A stretch of 64,000 bases of DNA from UBA967 sp044375555 (GTDB lineage: Bacteria; Verrucomicrobiota; Verrucomicrobiia; Chthoniobacterales; Terrimicrobiaceae): positions 1-64,000 of the forward strand of contig JBILML010000009.1 of NCBI GenBank assembly GCA_044375555.1, read 5' to 3'. Below are positions 41,712 to 51,100 of this stretch, one piece after another (position 1 is the first letter of the stretch; each line of letters starts with the position of its first letter). A model generated the notes under the pieces. It searched no databases and had not been told where the DNA came from. It worked only from the letters and a program-made list of their open reading frames with translations. The position numbers were made by a program, and so were the translations under genes.

Positions 41712-42786
41712 AGACCGCCTCGCCGCTGAAATCGGCCTCCACGGCCCGATGCGCTTCTCGCGCTTCATGGAGTTGGCCCTCTACGATCCCGCCGAAGGCT
41801 ACTACGCGAGTGGCAGGGCAACCGTCGGACGCGACGGCGATTTTTTCACGAACATCAGCCTCGGCCCGGTCTTTGGCGAAATCCTCGCCACCCAATTTCT
41901 CGAAATGTGGGAAATGCTCGGTCGTCCCAGCGACTTCACGCTCGTCGAGCAAGGCGCGAACGACGGCCGACTCTCCGAGGATATTCTCAACGGCCTGGCC
42001 TCAACGCCGCTTGCCGAAGCCCGCCTGATCATCATCGAACCCTTCACCCCGCTTCGCGAAAAACAACAAGCCCGCCTCGCGGGTCGCCGCGTCGAGTGGG
42101 TCGATGCGCCCGAGGCTTTGCCGAGTTTCACCGGTGTCCATTTTTCCAACGAACTCTTCGACGCCCTGCCGTTCGAGATCGTCAAATCCCGCTCGGGCCG
42201 TTGGGAACTCCAGCGCGTCCAATTCCTCGACGGCACCTTCCGCCTCGAGCCCGCCGAGGTTTTGGATCTCGCCTGGCCCGCGCCCTCCGAGGATTTCGTT
42301 TCGGAGCTGCGCACCGGCCAACACGAACTTCTCGCCGCCATTTCCTCCCGCCTCCAACGCGGGCTTCTTCTCGCGATCGACTACGGAATGACGCGCGAAG
42401 AACTCCTCGCGCCGCATCGCGCCAACGGCACGCTCGCCTGCTACGCCGCGCACCGGCGCGACGACGATCCCTTCGAGTCCATCGGCGAAAAAGACATCAC
42501 GGCCCATGTCGATTTCACCGCGCTCGCGCTGGATTTGCGCGCCTGCGGCCTCGAGCCGACCGGCTACACCGACCAGCACCACTTTCTCGTCGGCGCGGCG
42601 GAGCGACTCCTGCTCTCGCTCGACGGCCAGCCCCCGACTGCCGACACCCTGAAAAAACTCCGCTCGCTCCGCACCCTCCTCCACCCCGAAACCATGGGCG
42701 TTCAATTCAAAGTCCTGCTTGCCTCCAAGGGGGTCTCCACGCCAACGATCTCGGGATTCCGCCACGCGCGGGAACTTCCCTTTTAA
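41686..42786 (+). CDS. MidA/NDUFAF7-like SAM-dependent methyltransferase (DUF185)
   Basis: A 366-aa protein. MRFSRFMELALYDPAEGYYASG and GDFFTNISLGPVFGEILATQ are DUF185 signatures; LVEQGANDGRLSEDIL is the SAM site with an unusual Gln-Gly-Ala in place of the typical E-x-G-x-G. FSNELFDALPF and LAIDYGMTREELL follow. Eukaryotic relatives methylate an Arg of complex I NDUFS2; the bacterial substrate is unknown. It overlaps the upstream membrane-protein gene by 26 bases. Confidence 0.8.
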   Translation: MSARSPGLRDRLAAEIGLHGPMRFSRFMELALYDPAEGYYASGRATVGRDGDFFTNISLGPVFGEILATQFLEMWEMLGRPSDFTLVEQGANDGRLSEDILNGLASTPLAEARLIIIEPFTPLREKQQARLAGRRVEWVDAPEALPSFTGVHFSNELFDALPFEIVKSRSGRWELQRVQFLDGTFRLEPAEVLDLAWPAPSEDFVSELRTGQHELLAAISSRLQRGLLLAIDYGMTREELLAPHRANGTLACYAAHRRDDDPFESIGEKDITAHVDFTALALDLRACGLEPTGYTDQHHFLVGAAERLLLSLDGQPPTADTLKKLRSLRTLLHPETMGVQFKVLLASKGVSTPTISGFRHARELPF

Positions 42787-42791
42787 CCACC

Positions 42792-44561
42792 ATGCCCACT
42801 CCATCCTTCCTCACCGAACACCTCGCCGCCGGGATCATCTCCCCCGAGGATTTGCAACTCGCCGAAGCCCTCCTCGCCGAGGACCAAGGCCAACTTTTCG
42901 CCGATTGGGACGCCTCCGGCACGCGGGACGACGAGAAGCGCGCATTTTTCCAAACCCTCCAAAATTGCAACCGCTCCTACCCCGGCGGCCTCGTGGCCTA
43001 CATCCGCAACGCCCGTCGCCTCCTCGCCGAGTCGGCCACCGGCGGAAATCCCTTCGCCTGCTACACTCCGGTGGAGCCCGATCTTGTCGATCTCTCCGGC
43101 TTCGGCCCCGCCTATGAGGAAGCCGAGGGCGTCGGCCTGAAATCCCTCGCCGCCACCGCCATCGTTCTCGTCGCGGGAGGACTTGGGGAACGCCTCGGCT
43201 ATCACGGCATCAAGCTCGACATCCCCGTCGAGGTCACCGAAACGACTTCCTACCTCGCCCACTACACCGCCGTCATCCGCGCTGCCTCGAAGCGCCTCGG
43301 CCGCAAGATTCCTCTCGTGATCATGACGAGCCGCGAGACGAACGCCGGCACGATCGCCACACTCGAGGCGAACCAAAATTTCGGCCTCGCGCCGGGCCAG
43401 ATCATCCTCCTCAACCAAGAACTCGTTCCCGCGCTCTCCGACATCGAGGCCCATCTTTCGATCGAGGAAAAATACCGCCTGAACCTGAAGCCCCATGGCC
43501 ACGGCGACATCCACACGCTCCTCCACACGAGCGGCACGGCCAAAAAATTCGCCGCCGCCGGCATCCGCCATCTTCTTTTCATCCAGGACACGAACGGCCA
43601 GGTCTTCAACGCCGCGCTCGCCGCGCTCGGCGTTTCCGAAATCCGTGGCTACGACTTCAACTCGATCGCCGTGAACCGCATTCCCGGTGAGGCGGTCGGC
43701 GGCATCGCGCGGCTCTCCAAGCCAGGCGCGCCCGACCTCACGCTCAATGTCGAATACAACTACCTCGACCCGCTCCTGCGCGAGACGGTGAACCCCGCCG
43801 GTGATGTCGCCGAACCGAACGGCTTCTCGCGCTTTCCCGGCAACATCAACCTCCTCGTCGTCCGCCTCGAGCCCTACCTCCGCGTGCTGGAATCCTCCGG
43901 CGGCGTCATCGCCGAGTTCGTGAATCCGAAGTTCTCCGACGCCTCGCGCACCAAGTTCAAAAAACCCGCGCGCCTCGAGACCTTGATGCAAGATTTGCCA
44001 AAGTCGTTCGTCTCCGGCGAAAAAGTCGGCGTCACCATCTTTGACCGCGTGTGGTGTTTCAGCGCCTGCAAAAACAACCTCACAGACGCCGCCGCGAAAG
44101 TCGCCACGAACGGCCCGGCCGAAAGCGCCTCCAGCGCCGAGAACGACTTCTACCTCGCCGGTCGTATGAAACTCCGCGCCGCCGGAATGGAAGTCCTCGA
44201 GGCCCCGCAAAAAACCCTCTCCGGCATCCCGCTCGTTCCTGGCCCCCGCGTGATTTTGCGTCCCTCCTTCGCCCTCACGCTCGCCGATGTGCGCGCCAGA
44301 ATCAGCGGCGGATCGATTGCCGGCGAGGCGACCCTTGTGCTCGATGGCGATGTGACTTTGGAAAATGTCACCATCGCCGATGGTGCCTCGCTCGTAGCCA
44401 AAGCCCCTGAGGGCGGAACTATCGAGATCAAAGACCGCACCGTCACGCGCAGCGGCGCCGTTCACGATCTTGTGCCGCTCACCGATGCCGAGATGGCCTC
44501 GGCGGATGTTCCGGAATACCTCCGCATCCGCGGCTACCGCATCGTCGCCTGCGAGGCCTAA
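42792..44561 (+). CDS. UDP-sugar pyrophosphorylase (plant USP-like)
   Basis: A 589-aa UTP:sugar-1-phosphate uridylyltransferase. VLVAGGLGERLGYHGIKLDIP is the nucleotide loop in the form seen in plant and protist USP (rather than bacterial GalU); VIMTSRETNAGT, FIQDTNGQVF, LNVEYNYLDPLLR and FPGNINLLVVRL also fit. Its C-terminal 90 residues form a beta-helix-like end. It would make UDP-glucose, -galactose or -glucuronate from salvaged sugars. It follows the methyltransferase by 5 bases. Confidence 0.85.
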   Translation: MPTPSFLTEHLAAGIISPEDLQLAEALLAEDQGQLFADWDASGTRDDEKRAFFQTLQNCNRSYPGGLVAYIRNARRLLAESATGGNPFACYTPVEPDLVDLSGFGPAYEEAEGVGLKSLAATAIVLVAGGLGERLGYHGIKLDIPVEVTETTSYLAHYTAVIRAASKRLGRKIPLVIMTSRETNAGTIATLEANQNFGLAPGQIILLNQELVPALSDIEAHLSIEEKYRLNLKPHGHGDIHTLLHTSGTAKKFAAAGIRHLLFIQDTNGQVFNAALAALGVSEIRGYDFNSIAVNRIPGEAVGGIARLSKPGAPDLTLNVEYNYLDPLLRETVNPAGDVAEPNGFSRFPGNINLLVVRLEPYLRVLESSGGVIAEFVNPKFSDASRTKFKKPARLETLMQDLPKSFVSGEKVGVTIFDRVWCFSACKNNLTDAAAKVATNGPAESASSAENDFYLAGRMKLRAAGMEVLEAPQKTLSGIPLVPGPRVILRPSFALTLADVRARISGGSIAGEATLVLDGDVTLENVTIADGASLVAKAPEGGTIEIKDRTVTRSGAVHDLVPLTDAEMASADVPEYLRIRGYRIVACEA

Positions 44562-44566
44562 CAAAA

Positions 44567-44642
44567 AGGAGGGCCCTGCTTGTCAGGGCCGCATTGGTGC
44601 GTTTTCGAAAGCCGCTCCGGGCCTGACACGCAGGCCCCTCCT
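44567..44642. repeat. Interspersed inverted repeat after the USP gene
   Basis: Two 24-base arms (44567-44590; 44619-44642) are complementary with three mismatches, around AGGAGGG and GTCAGG. The loop is 28 bases. It is of the same general type as the 3172-3236 repeat but with different core sequence. It follows the stop by 5 bases and may act in transcript ends. Confidence 0.65.
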
Positions 44643-44647
44643 GACCC

Positions 44648-44680
44648 CAAAAAAACAAGCGCCGTTTTTTTGGAACGGCG
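44648..44680 (-). terminator. Intrinsic terminator of the minus-strand RHH gene
   Basis: GCGCCGTT (44658-44665) pairs with AACGGCGC (44673-44680) around a short loop; on the minus strand the stem ends in CTTG plus seven T residues. It lies 31 bases after the stop of the RHH-like gene. Confidence 0.8.
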
Positions 44681-44710
44681 CTGTTTGGTGGGGGGGTGAA
44701 TCCGAGATTC

Positions 44711-44938
44711 TTACTTCTGCACGCCGTAGTAGGCGGCTTGCGGATACTGTGGGGCCGGTGCGCCCTGCTGGGCGGCTTGATAACGGAACCACTCGGCTTC
44801 GACGAGATCCTCGAACAATTGCGAAACAGAACGGCGGCGCTTGAAGGCGAGCTGCTCTGCGAAATCGCGGATTTCGGGGTGGATCGTCAGGTTAAGCTTT
44901 CCACGAAGCTTGCGGTTTGGGTCTGCTATTCTTGGCAT
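44711..44938 (-). CDS. Small ribbon-helix-helix-like protein
   Basis: A 75-aa protein. LRGKLNLTIHPEIRDFAEQL followed by RRRSVSQLFEDLVEAEW has the beta-strand, helix, helix pattern of RHH (CopG/Arc) DNA-binding proteins. A Gln/Pro/Ala-rich tail follows. No toxin neighbour is present. It lies downstream of a LytTR regulator gene, with a direct repeat and a weak promoter-like TTGACG in the 174-base gap, so it may be a target of that regulator. Function is not known. Confidence 0.6.
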   Translation of the reverse strand: MPRIADPNRKLRGKLNLTIHPEIRDFAEQLAFKRRRSVSQLFEDLVEAEWFRYQAAQQGAPAPQYPQAAYYGVQK

Positions 44939-45040
44939 AGTTATTTGTTTTAGTTGTTTTGGATCGCGCTCGGGGACGCGCTAACCACACGCACCTTTGC
45001 TTTCTTCTGAAGTTCCGTCAATAGGGTGCGCACCTTATTT

Positions 45041-45072
45041 TGTGAATCCGCAGTTTTTTGTGTGAATCCGCA
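45041..45072 (-). promoter_or_regulatory. 12-bp direct repeat with 20-bp period, candidate regulator site
   Basis: TGTGAATCCGCA occurs at 45041-45052 and again at 45061-45072, two helical turns apart. On the minus strand the pair ends 19 bases before TTGACG (45021-45016), where an activator site would sit; no good -10 follows. LytTR regulators bind paired direct repeats with about two-turn spacing, and the LytTR gene ends 41 bases upstream. Confidence 0.55.
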
Positions 45073-45112
45073 TAAGCGGGTCTTGATAAGCCGACTACCG
45101 GCGGGCAGCAAC

Positions 45113-45802
45113 TCAGGCGAGAACCTCGCGGAGCCGTTCATTCGCCGTGCGTCCGATCTCGATCTTGCCGTTGTTATTCAAAATCAAACACGCCCCGGCG
45201 CCCCTTGGCTCTACCTGATCGATGTGATCCAGTCGCAAAAGCGTGGAGCGGTCCAGTCGCTCCACCGCAAAATCGGCGAGCAGTTTTTCCCATTCCCGCA
45301 GTCGACGGTGGTCGGGGTATTCCGTCGATCCGCACAACACCCGTGAGTAATTGCCCTCGGCGATGACCGCAGAGATTGTTTCGAGGGCGAGGAATCTCCG
45401 AGCGGACCCGCTACGGTGCACCGGCACACGCGTGAGCGGCGCCGTGGGGCGACCGAACGATGCTGCGGCCCGAGTCAGCGCGCGGAGAAGCCGGTCCTCG
45501 GTAACGGGCTTCACCAGATAATCCACCGCATCGGAGTCGAACGCCTGCCCGCCGTAACCATTATGAACCGTGGTGAAAATCACCCGCCGATCGCGGCCGA
45601 CAGATTCGAGAAGCGAGAAGCCATTTTCGCGCCCGATCTCGATGTCGAGGAAAACCAGGTCGACATCCTCTCCGGAAAGAACTCCCCTGGCCCGGTCGAG
45701 ACATTCCGCCTCATTGATTCCGGTGACGGCCGAGACGCGCTCGAGCATTCCGCGAAGCGCGGAGCGGTCGGTCTTGCTGTCATCGACAATCAGAGTTCGC
45801 AT
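45113..45802 (-). CDS. LytTR-family response regulator
   Basis: A 229-aa two-domain regulator. The receiver (1-118) has DD at 7-8, phospho-acceptor D53 (VFLDIEIG) and K98 (YLVKPV). The C-terminal LytTR DNA-binding domain (about 130-229) holds ISAVIAEGNYSRVL and LLRLDHIDQVEPRG. It starts at 45802, 4 bases after the kinase stop, so the two form a pair. LytTR regulators normally act with LytS-type kinases; here the partner is a PAS-HisKA kinase. Targets unknown; a repeat downstream is a candidate. Confidence 0.88.
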   Translation of the reverse strand: MRTLIVDDSKTDRSALRGMLERVSAVTGINEAECLDRARGVLSGEDVDLVFLDIEIGRENGFSLLESVGRDRRVIFTTVHNGYGGQAFDSDAVDYLVKPVTEDRLLRALTRAAASFGRPTAPLTRVPVHRSGSARRFLALETISAVIAEGNYSRVLCGSTEYPDHRRLREWEKLLADFAVERLDRSTLLRLDHIDQVEPRGAGACLILNNNGKIEIGRTANERLREVLA

Positions 45803-45806
45803 GTTT

Positions 45807-48107
45807 TCAAGGCAATGGCTGTTTGTGCAACTCCGGCACGGTGATTTCAAAACAAATTCCGCTTGGCTCGACGGGGCGCGCCGAGATTCCACCTCCGAGG
45901 AGCGAGACATTCTGCCGCACCACCGCGAGTCCTATGCCGACGCCACGATCCATGAGGTTTGTATTGGTGTCACTCTGACCGAATTCCTTGAAAAGCTCGT
46001 CGAGCTTCCCGGGCGGAATTCCCGGCCCTTCGTCGGCAATGCTCAACTCCAAGGACGAGCCCTTTTTGGAAATCGAAATCCAAATCCTCGCGTTCGGCTT
46101 CGTGCTGAATTTCACGGCGTTTTGGGCCAGATTCAGGAGGATTTGGGAAAGCCTCACCGCATCCGTGCTGAATTTCTCGTTCTCGTCCTCGGGCAGGCGC
46201 CAGATGATCTCGGTGGAGCGTCCCCGCGCAATCGCTTCGATGAGCGCTCCGATGTCCTCCACCCAATCCCGAAGGTAAAAATTCTGAGGCCGCACGGGCG
46301 TGTGGCCAGACCCTGCGGCGGAGAGATCGAGCAGGTTGGTCAGGATGAGATTCAGGTATTGGCCGCCGGCGCGGACTTTTTCCAGGTGCTCTACGAATTC
46401 CTCAGGGAGGGCATGCTTCTCGCTTTCCATCAGCAGGGATTGGGAAAGATTCACCAGCGCACTGATCGGCGTGCGGATTTCGTGGCTCACGCCCGCAAGA
46501 AAGCGGCTTCTCGCCAGGGCAATCCGCTCGGCTTCGCTCCGGAGCGTGGACTCCATGCGGTAGGCAGCCTCCAGCTCGGCGGCGGCTTTTTTTTGCTCTG
46601 TCACATCCTGCATCGCGATAACGATCAATCCCCCAACGAGGGTGGTGTGAAATAGGATGTCCCGCGTCACGCCATCCTTGCCCATGACAAAAAACTCCAC
46701 GTTCTCGATTGGTTTGTTTTTTTGAATCGCATTGGCAAGCGCATCGCGCCACCAATCCACAACCATCTTTCGATATTCCTCCTCCGGATAGGCCTTGGCC
46801 GCCCACGCCATGGCGGACGGCATATCCTCGAGCGTGTAGCCGAGAATTTCCGTGAATTTCCGGTTCGCCATCAGGAAACGGCGATCCTCGAAAGCCTGAT
46901 CGGCATCGATCACCATCACCGGCACAGGCATGTCCTCGAGAATGCGCTCGAGGGTCTTCCGAATCTCCTGCAACTTGGTCTCGGCGGCTTTCCGCTGGGT
47001 GATGTCGTGGCTTGCGAGGATCAGCGTGTCATCGACTACGGTGGCATTCGCTAGCAAATCTCGAAACTCACCGGCCTTCGACTTCACTTGGAACGGCACA
47101 TCGCGCGCAGGCGTCGGATTTTCCTTCGAATGGGCAATCAAATCCCGCCACCACGCCATGCCCTGGGCCTGAATCTCGGGGTCCGGAAAATTCAACTCGA
47201 CTAGCCTCTTGATCGTCGGCGCATCCTCGGCGGTGTAGCCGAGGAGACGGGTGAATTCCTTGTTGATGAGCGTGATTTCGCCGTCGCCGGTCGTCCGGCT
47301 GGTGGTGACGGGGATCGGCAGGTTGTCGAGGATCATGCGAAGCGAGGCCTCGTTGCGCGCCTCGGCCTCACGGCCCTCCACGCTGTCGGTGATGTCGAAA
47401 TTGATGCCAGTGAGTCTCAGGGGCTTTCCCTCGGCGTCGCGATCCACCGTGAAAATCGAATGCACATGCCGGATTGAGCCATCCGGCCGCACGGCGCGAA
47501 AATCCTGCTCGCCCGAGTCGGATTTTTCGATGGCATCCAAGACAGTTTGATGCGAGCGCTCGATATCCTCGGGGTGGACATAGGTATCCCAGCGCCCGCT
47601 GAAATCCTCGCGGCGGATTCCATAAATTCGAAAAACCCCGTCATCCCAATTTTGCGCGGTGGTTTGGAAATCGTATTCCCAGAATCCCATGCCCGCCACG
47701 GCCGCGGTGAGGTGGAGGCGGCGTTTCGCGGCAGCGAGTTCGCTCTCGGTCTCCTTGTGCCGGGTGATGTTCAGGATTTGAAGCATCATCGCGCCGGGGA
47801 CTTCCTCGAATTTTGTGAGGAACACATCGGTGAACAACCTCCCGCCATCCGGCGCGGGAAATTCCAAATCCATGCACCGCGAGGGGAGTGCGCCGGAAAC
47901 CACATCCTCCCAGGCCTTCCGGAAAATCTCGCGGCTCGACTCGCCGAGGATTTCGTCAAGCCGCCGTCCGAGGAATTCCCCGGCGGGACGCTGGAAGAGA
48001 TAGCAAAGCGCCGGATTCAGGCAAATCCACGCCCCGTCCGCATCCAGCAGGCCGTGGCCCAAATAGGATTTCCAGCACCACTCGGGCAATGCGGGCGTCG
48101 TTTTCAC
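45807..48107 (-). CDS. Soluble multi-PAS sensor histidine kinase
   Basis: A 766-aa kinase with no signal peptide or membrane span, so cytosolic. About four PAS domains (roughly 10-117, 128-243, 255-372, 385-504), each closed by an I-T-x-x-K/R or similar exit, lead to HisKA (H542 in GVSHEIRTP) and HATPase_c (NLAQNAVKFS, ADEGPGIPPG, GVGIGLAVV). The ligand is unknown. Its ATG overlaps the pyc stop (ATGA), which ties kinase synthesis to pyruvate carboxylase. The regulator gene follows. Confidence 0.9.
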   Translation of the reverse strand: MKTTPALPEWCWKSYLGHGLLDADGAWICLNPALCYLFQRPAGEFLGRRLDEILGESSREIFRKAWEDVVSGALPSRCMDLEFPAPDGGRLFTDVFLTKFEEVPGAMMLQILNITRHKETESELAAAKRRLHLTAAVAGMGFWEYDFQTTAQNWDDGVFRIYGIRREDFSGRWDTYVHPEDIERSHQTVLDAIEKSDSGEQDFRAVRPDGSIRHVHSIFTVDRDAEGKPLRLTGINFDITDSVEGREAEARNEASLRMILDNLPIPVTTSRTTGDGEITLINKEFTRLLGYTAEDAPTIKRLVELNFPDPEIQAQGMAWWRDLIAHSKENPTPARDVPFQVKSKAGEFRDLLANATVVDDTLILASHDITQRKAAETKLQEIRKTLERILEDMPVPVMVIDADQAFEDRRFLMANRKFTEILGYTLEDMPSAMAWAAKAYPEEEYRKMVVDWWRDALANAIQKNKPIENVEFFVMGKDGVTRDILFHTTLVGGLIVIAMQDVTEQKKAAAELEAAYRMESTLRSEAERIALARSRFLAGVSHEIRTPISALVNLSQSLLMESEKHALPEEFVEHLEKVRAGGQYLNLILTNLLDLSAAGSGHTPVRPQNFYLRDWVEDIGALIEAIARGRSTEIIWRLPEDENEKFSTDAVRLSQILLNLAQNAVKFSTKPNARIWISISKKGSSLELSIADEGPGIPPGKLDELFKEFGQSDTNTNLMDRGVGIGLAVVRQNVSLLGGGISARPVEPSGICFEITVPELHKQPLP

Positions 48108-51100
48108 TCCTTCAAGCGGATCAAAAGATCGCCGGTGTCCACGGCGTCGCCGGCCTTGGCGAAAATCTCGCCGATCACGCCGGCCGCTGGCGCGTAGAGC
48201 GTCGTCTGCATTTTCATCGCCTCGAGCGTGAGGATTTTGTCGCCCTTCGCCACGCGCGCGCCCACGCCGACATCGAGCGAACTGACCATCCCGGGAATCG
48301 GCGCGCCGACTTCGTTCGACTTCGACGCATCCGCCTTCGGCCTCGCGGCGGCTTTGGTTTTGAGCGAGCGGTCGGCCGCCGTGGCTTCGCGCGGCATGCC
48401 ATTGAACTCGAAGGAAACGATGCGGCGGCCGTCTTTTCCAGGCTCGCCGACATTGATGAGCTTCACGAACAGTGTCTTGCCCTGCTCGATGTCGATGGCG
48501 ATTTCCTCACCGGATTTGAGGCCGTAGAAAAAAGCGGGCGTCGGGAGTTTCGAGACATTCCCGTATTCGCGCGTGATCTTCCAGAAGTCGGCAAAGACGC
48601 CGGGATACATGAGGTGGCTGTAAAGATCGTCCTCGGTCGGCTCGCGCTTGAGCTTCGCAGCAAGTTCCGCGCGGACCTCGTCGAGATCGACCTTCGGCGC
48701 GCGCGCTTTGGCGGGCTTGGATTTTCCGAGCACGACCTCGACGAGTTTTTTCGGCCAGCCGCCCATCGGCTCGCCAAGTCCTCCCGCGAGCATGTCCTTC
48801 ACCGACTCGGGGAACGCCGTGCCAGGCTCGAGATTCAGCACATCGGCGGGCTTGATGCCGCGCGTGAAAAGGAAGAGCGCCATGTCGCCGACCACCTTGC
48901 TGGAGGGCGTGACCTTCACGATGTCGCCGAAGAGTTGGTTCACCTCCGCGTAGCAACGCGCGATCTCGGGCCAGCGGTGCGAGAGGCCCATGCTGACGGC
49001 TTGTTCCTTGAGGTTCGTGAACTGCCCGCCGGGCATTTCGTGCACATAAACCTCCGCGCTGCCGGTGCGCGGCGAGGTGTCGAACGGCGCGTAGAAGTTT
49101 CGCACCTGCTCCCAGTAATCAGCGAATTCCTCCAGCGCGCCGAGATCCAGCCCGGAGTCGCGCGGCGTGTTTTGCAACGCGGCGACGAGGCTGTTGAGGT
49201 TCGGTTGCGAGGTCGAACCGGACATCGAAGAAATCGCGGCATCCACCACATCCACCCCGGCCTCGGCGGCCATGAGGAGCGAGGCGGAATTCACCCCGCT
49301 CGTGTCGTGGGTGTGGAAATGCACCGGCAACGAAACCTCCTCGCGAAGGGCCTTGATGAGCGCGCGGGCGGCGAAGGGACGACACAGGCCGGCCATGTCT
49401 TTCACCGCGAGGATGTGCGCTCCCATTTTTTCCAACTCCTTCGCGAGGCCGATGTAGTATTTCAGCGAATACTTCGTGCGGTTGGGATCGAGGATGTCAC
49501 CGGTGTAGCAGACCGTTCCCTCGCAAATGCCGCGCGTGTGTTTGCGCACCGCTTCCATCGCGGAGCGCATGTTCGGGAGGTCGTTCAGAGAGTCGAAAAT
49601 CCGGAAGATATCCATGCCGCACTCGGCGGAGTGTTTGATGAAACCAGCGACGACATTCGGCGGGTAGTTCGAGTAGCCGACGGCATTCGAGCCGCGCAGG
49701 AGCATCTGGAAGCAGATGTTCGGAATCCGCTCGCGAAGCTCGCGGAGGCGGTCCCACGGGTCCTCGTAGAGAAAACGCATCGAGGCGTCGAAGGTCGCCC
49801 CACCCCACATTTCCAAGCTGAAAAGCCCGGCCGAGCGGCGCGCCACCGCGTCGGCCACGGCGAGCATGTCGTAGCTTCGAACGCGCGTGGCGAGGAGGGA
49901 TTGGTGCGCGTCGCGGAAGGTTGTGTCGGTGAAAAGCAGGCGCTTCTGCTTGCGCGTCCACTCGGCGAATTTCTCGGGCCCCAGCTCAAGCAAAAGCTGG
50001 CGAGTTCCCGGCGGCGGGGCCTGCTTTCCATCGTAGCTAGGCCTCCGAGCGGGCTCAAGCGGCGCGGAAATACGGTGACCCTTCGCCTGTGGGTTGCCGT
50101 TCACAATCACATCGGCGAGGAACGAGAGCAGGCGCGAGGCGCGGTCGCGGCGGGGCTTGAATTCGAACAGCGACGGCGTGGTGTCGATGAGCGTGGTCGT
50201 CGCCTTGCCCGAGGCGAATTCGGGATTGAGGATGACATTTTCGAGGAACGGAATGTTTGTCTTCACGCCGCGAATACGGAATTCGCGGAGCGCGCGGAGC
50301 ATCCGCTGGAGCGCCATGGGAAAGGTCTGCCCGCTCGTGGTGACCTTCGTCAAAAGCGAGTCGTAGAACGGCGTGATCACACTTCCGGTCGTGCCCATGC
50401 CGCTGTCGAGGCGGACGCCGAAACCCGCCGCGCTGCGGTAGGTGACGATCTTGCCGTAGTTCGGCATGAATTTGTTCGCCGGATCCTCGGTGGTAATGCG
50501 GGCCTGGACGGCAAAGCCATTGCAGGGCACCGCGTCCTGCTGCGGCAGCGCGAGCTCGGGGCCGTGCAAGGACGCGCCGGCGGCAACGAGGATTTGGGAG
50601 CGCACGAGGTCGATGCCCGTGACCTGCTCGGTGACGGTGTGTTCGACTTGGATGCGGGGGTTCATCTCGATGAAGAACCACTCTTTTTTATCCACATCGT
50701 AGAGGAATTCGATCGTGCCAGCGTTGTTGTAGCCGATGCCGGCGGCGAGACGCACGGAGGCCTCGCAGAGGTCGCGACGCACACCGGGGTCGAGGTCCAC
50801 GGACGGCGCGATCTCGACCACTTTCTGGTGGCGGCGCTGGACGGAGCAGTCGCGCTCGTGGAGGTGAAGGACATTGCCGTGACGGTCGCCGAGGATTTGC
50901 ACCTCGATGTGCTTCGCGCGCGGAATGTATTTTTCAAGGAACACGGCGGAGTTGCCGAACGCGCGGCCCGCTTCGCCCTGCGCCTCGTCGAGCAACGGCG
51001 CCAAATCCTCGGGTTTCTTGACCACGCGCATGCCGCGCCCGCCTCCGCCGAAGGCCGCCTTGATGATGAGCGGGAAGCCAATTTTTTTTGCGATCCGCAA

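Noticed and set aside
44950..45141. 63-codon ORF in the gap between the RHH gene and the LytTR gene
   Set aside because: It overlaps the end of the regulator gene and the direct repeats, has no recognisable motif, and the gap is better read as regulatory.
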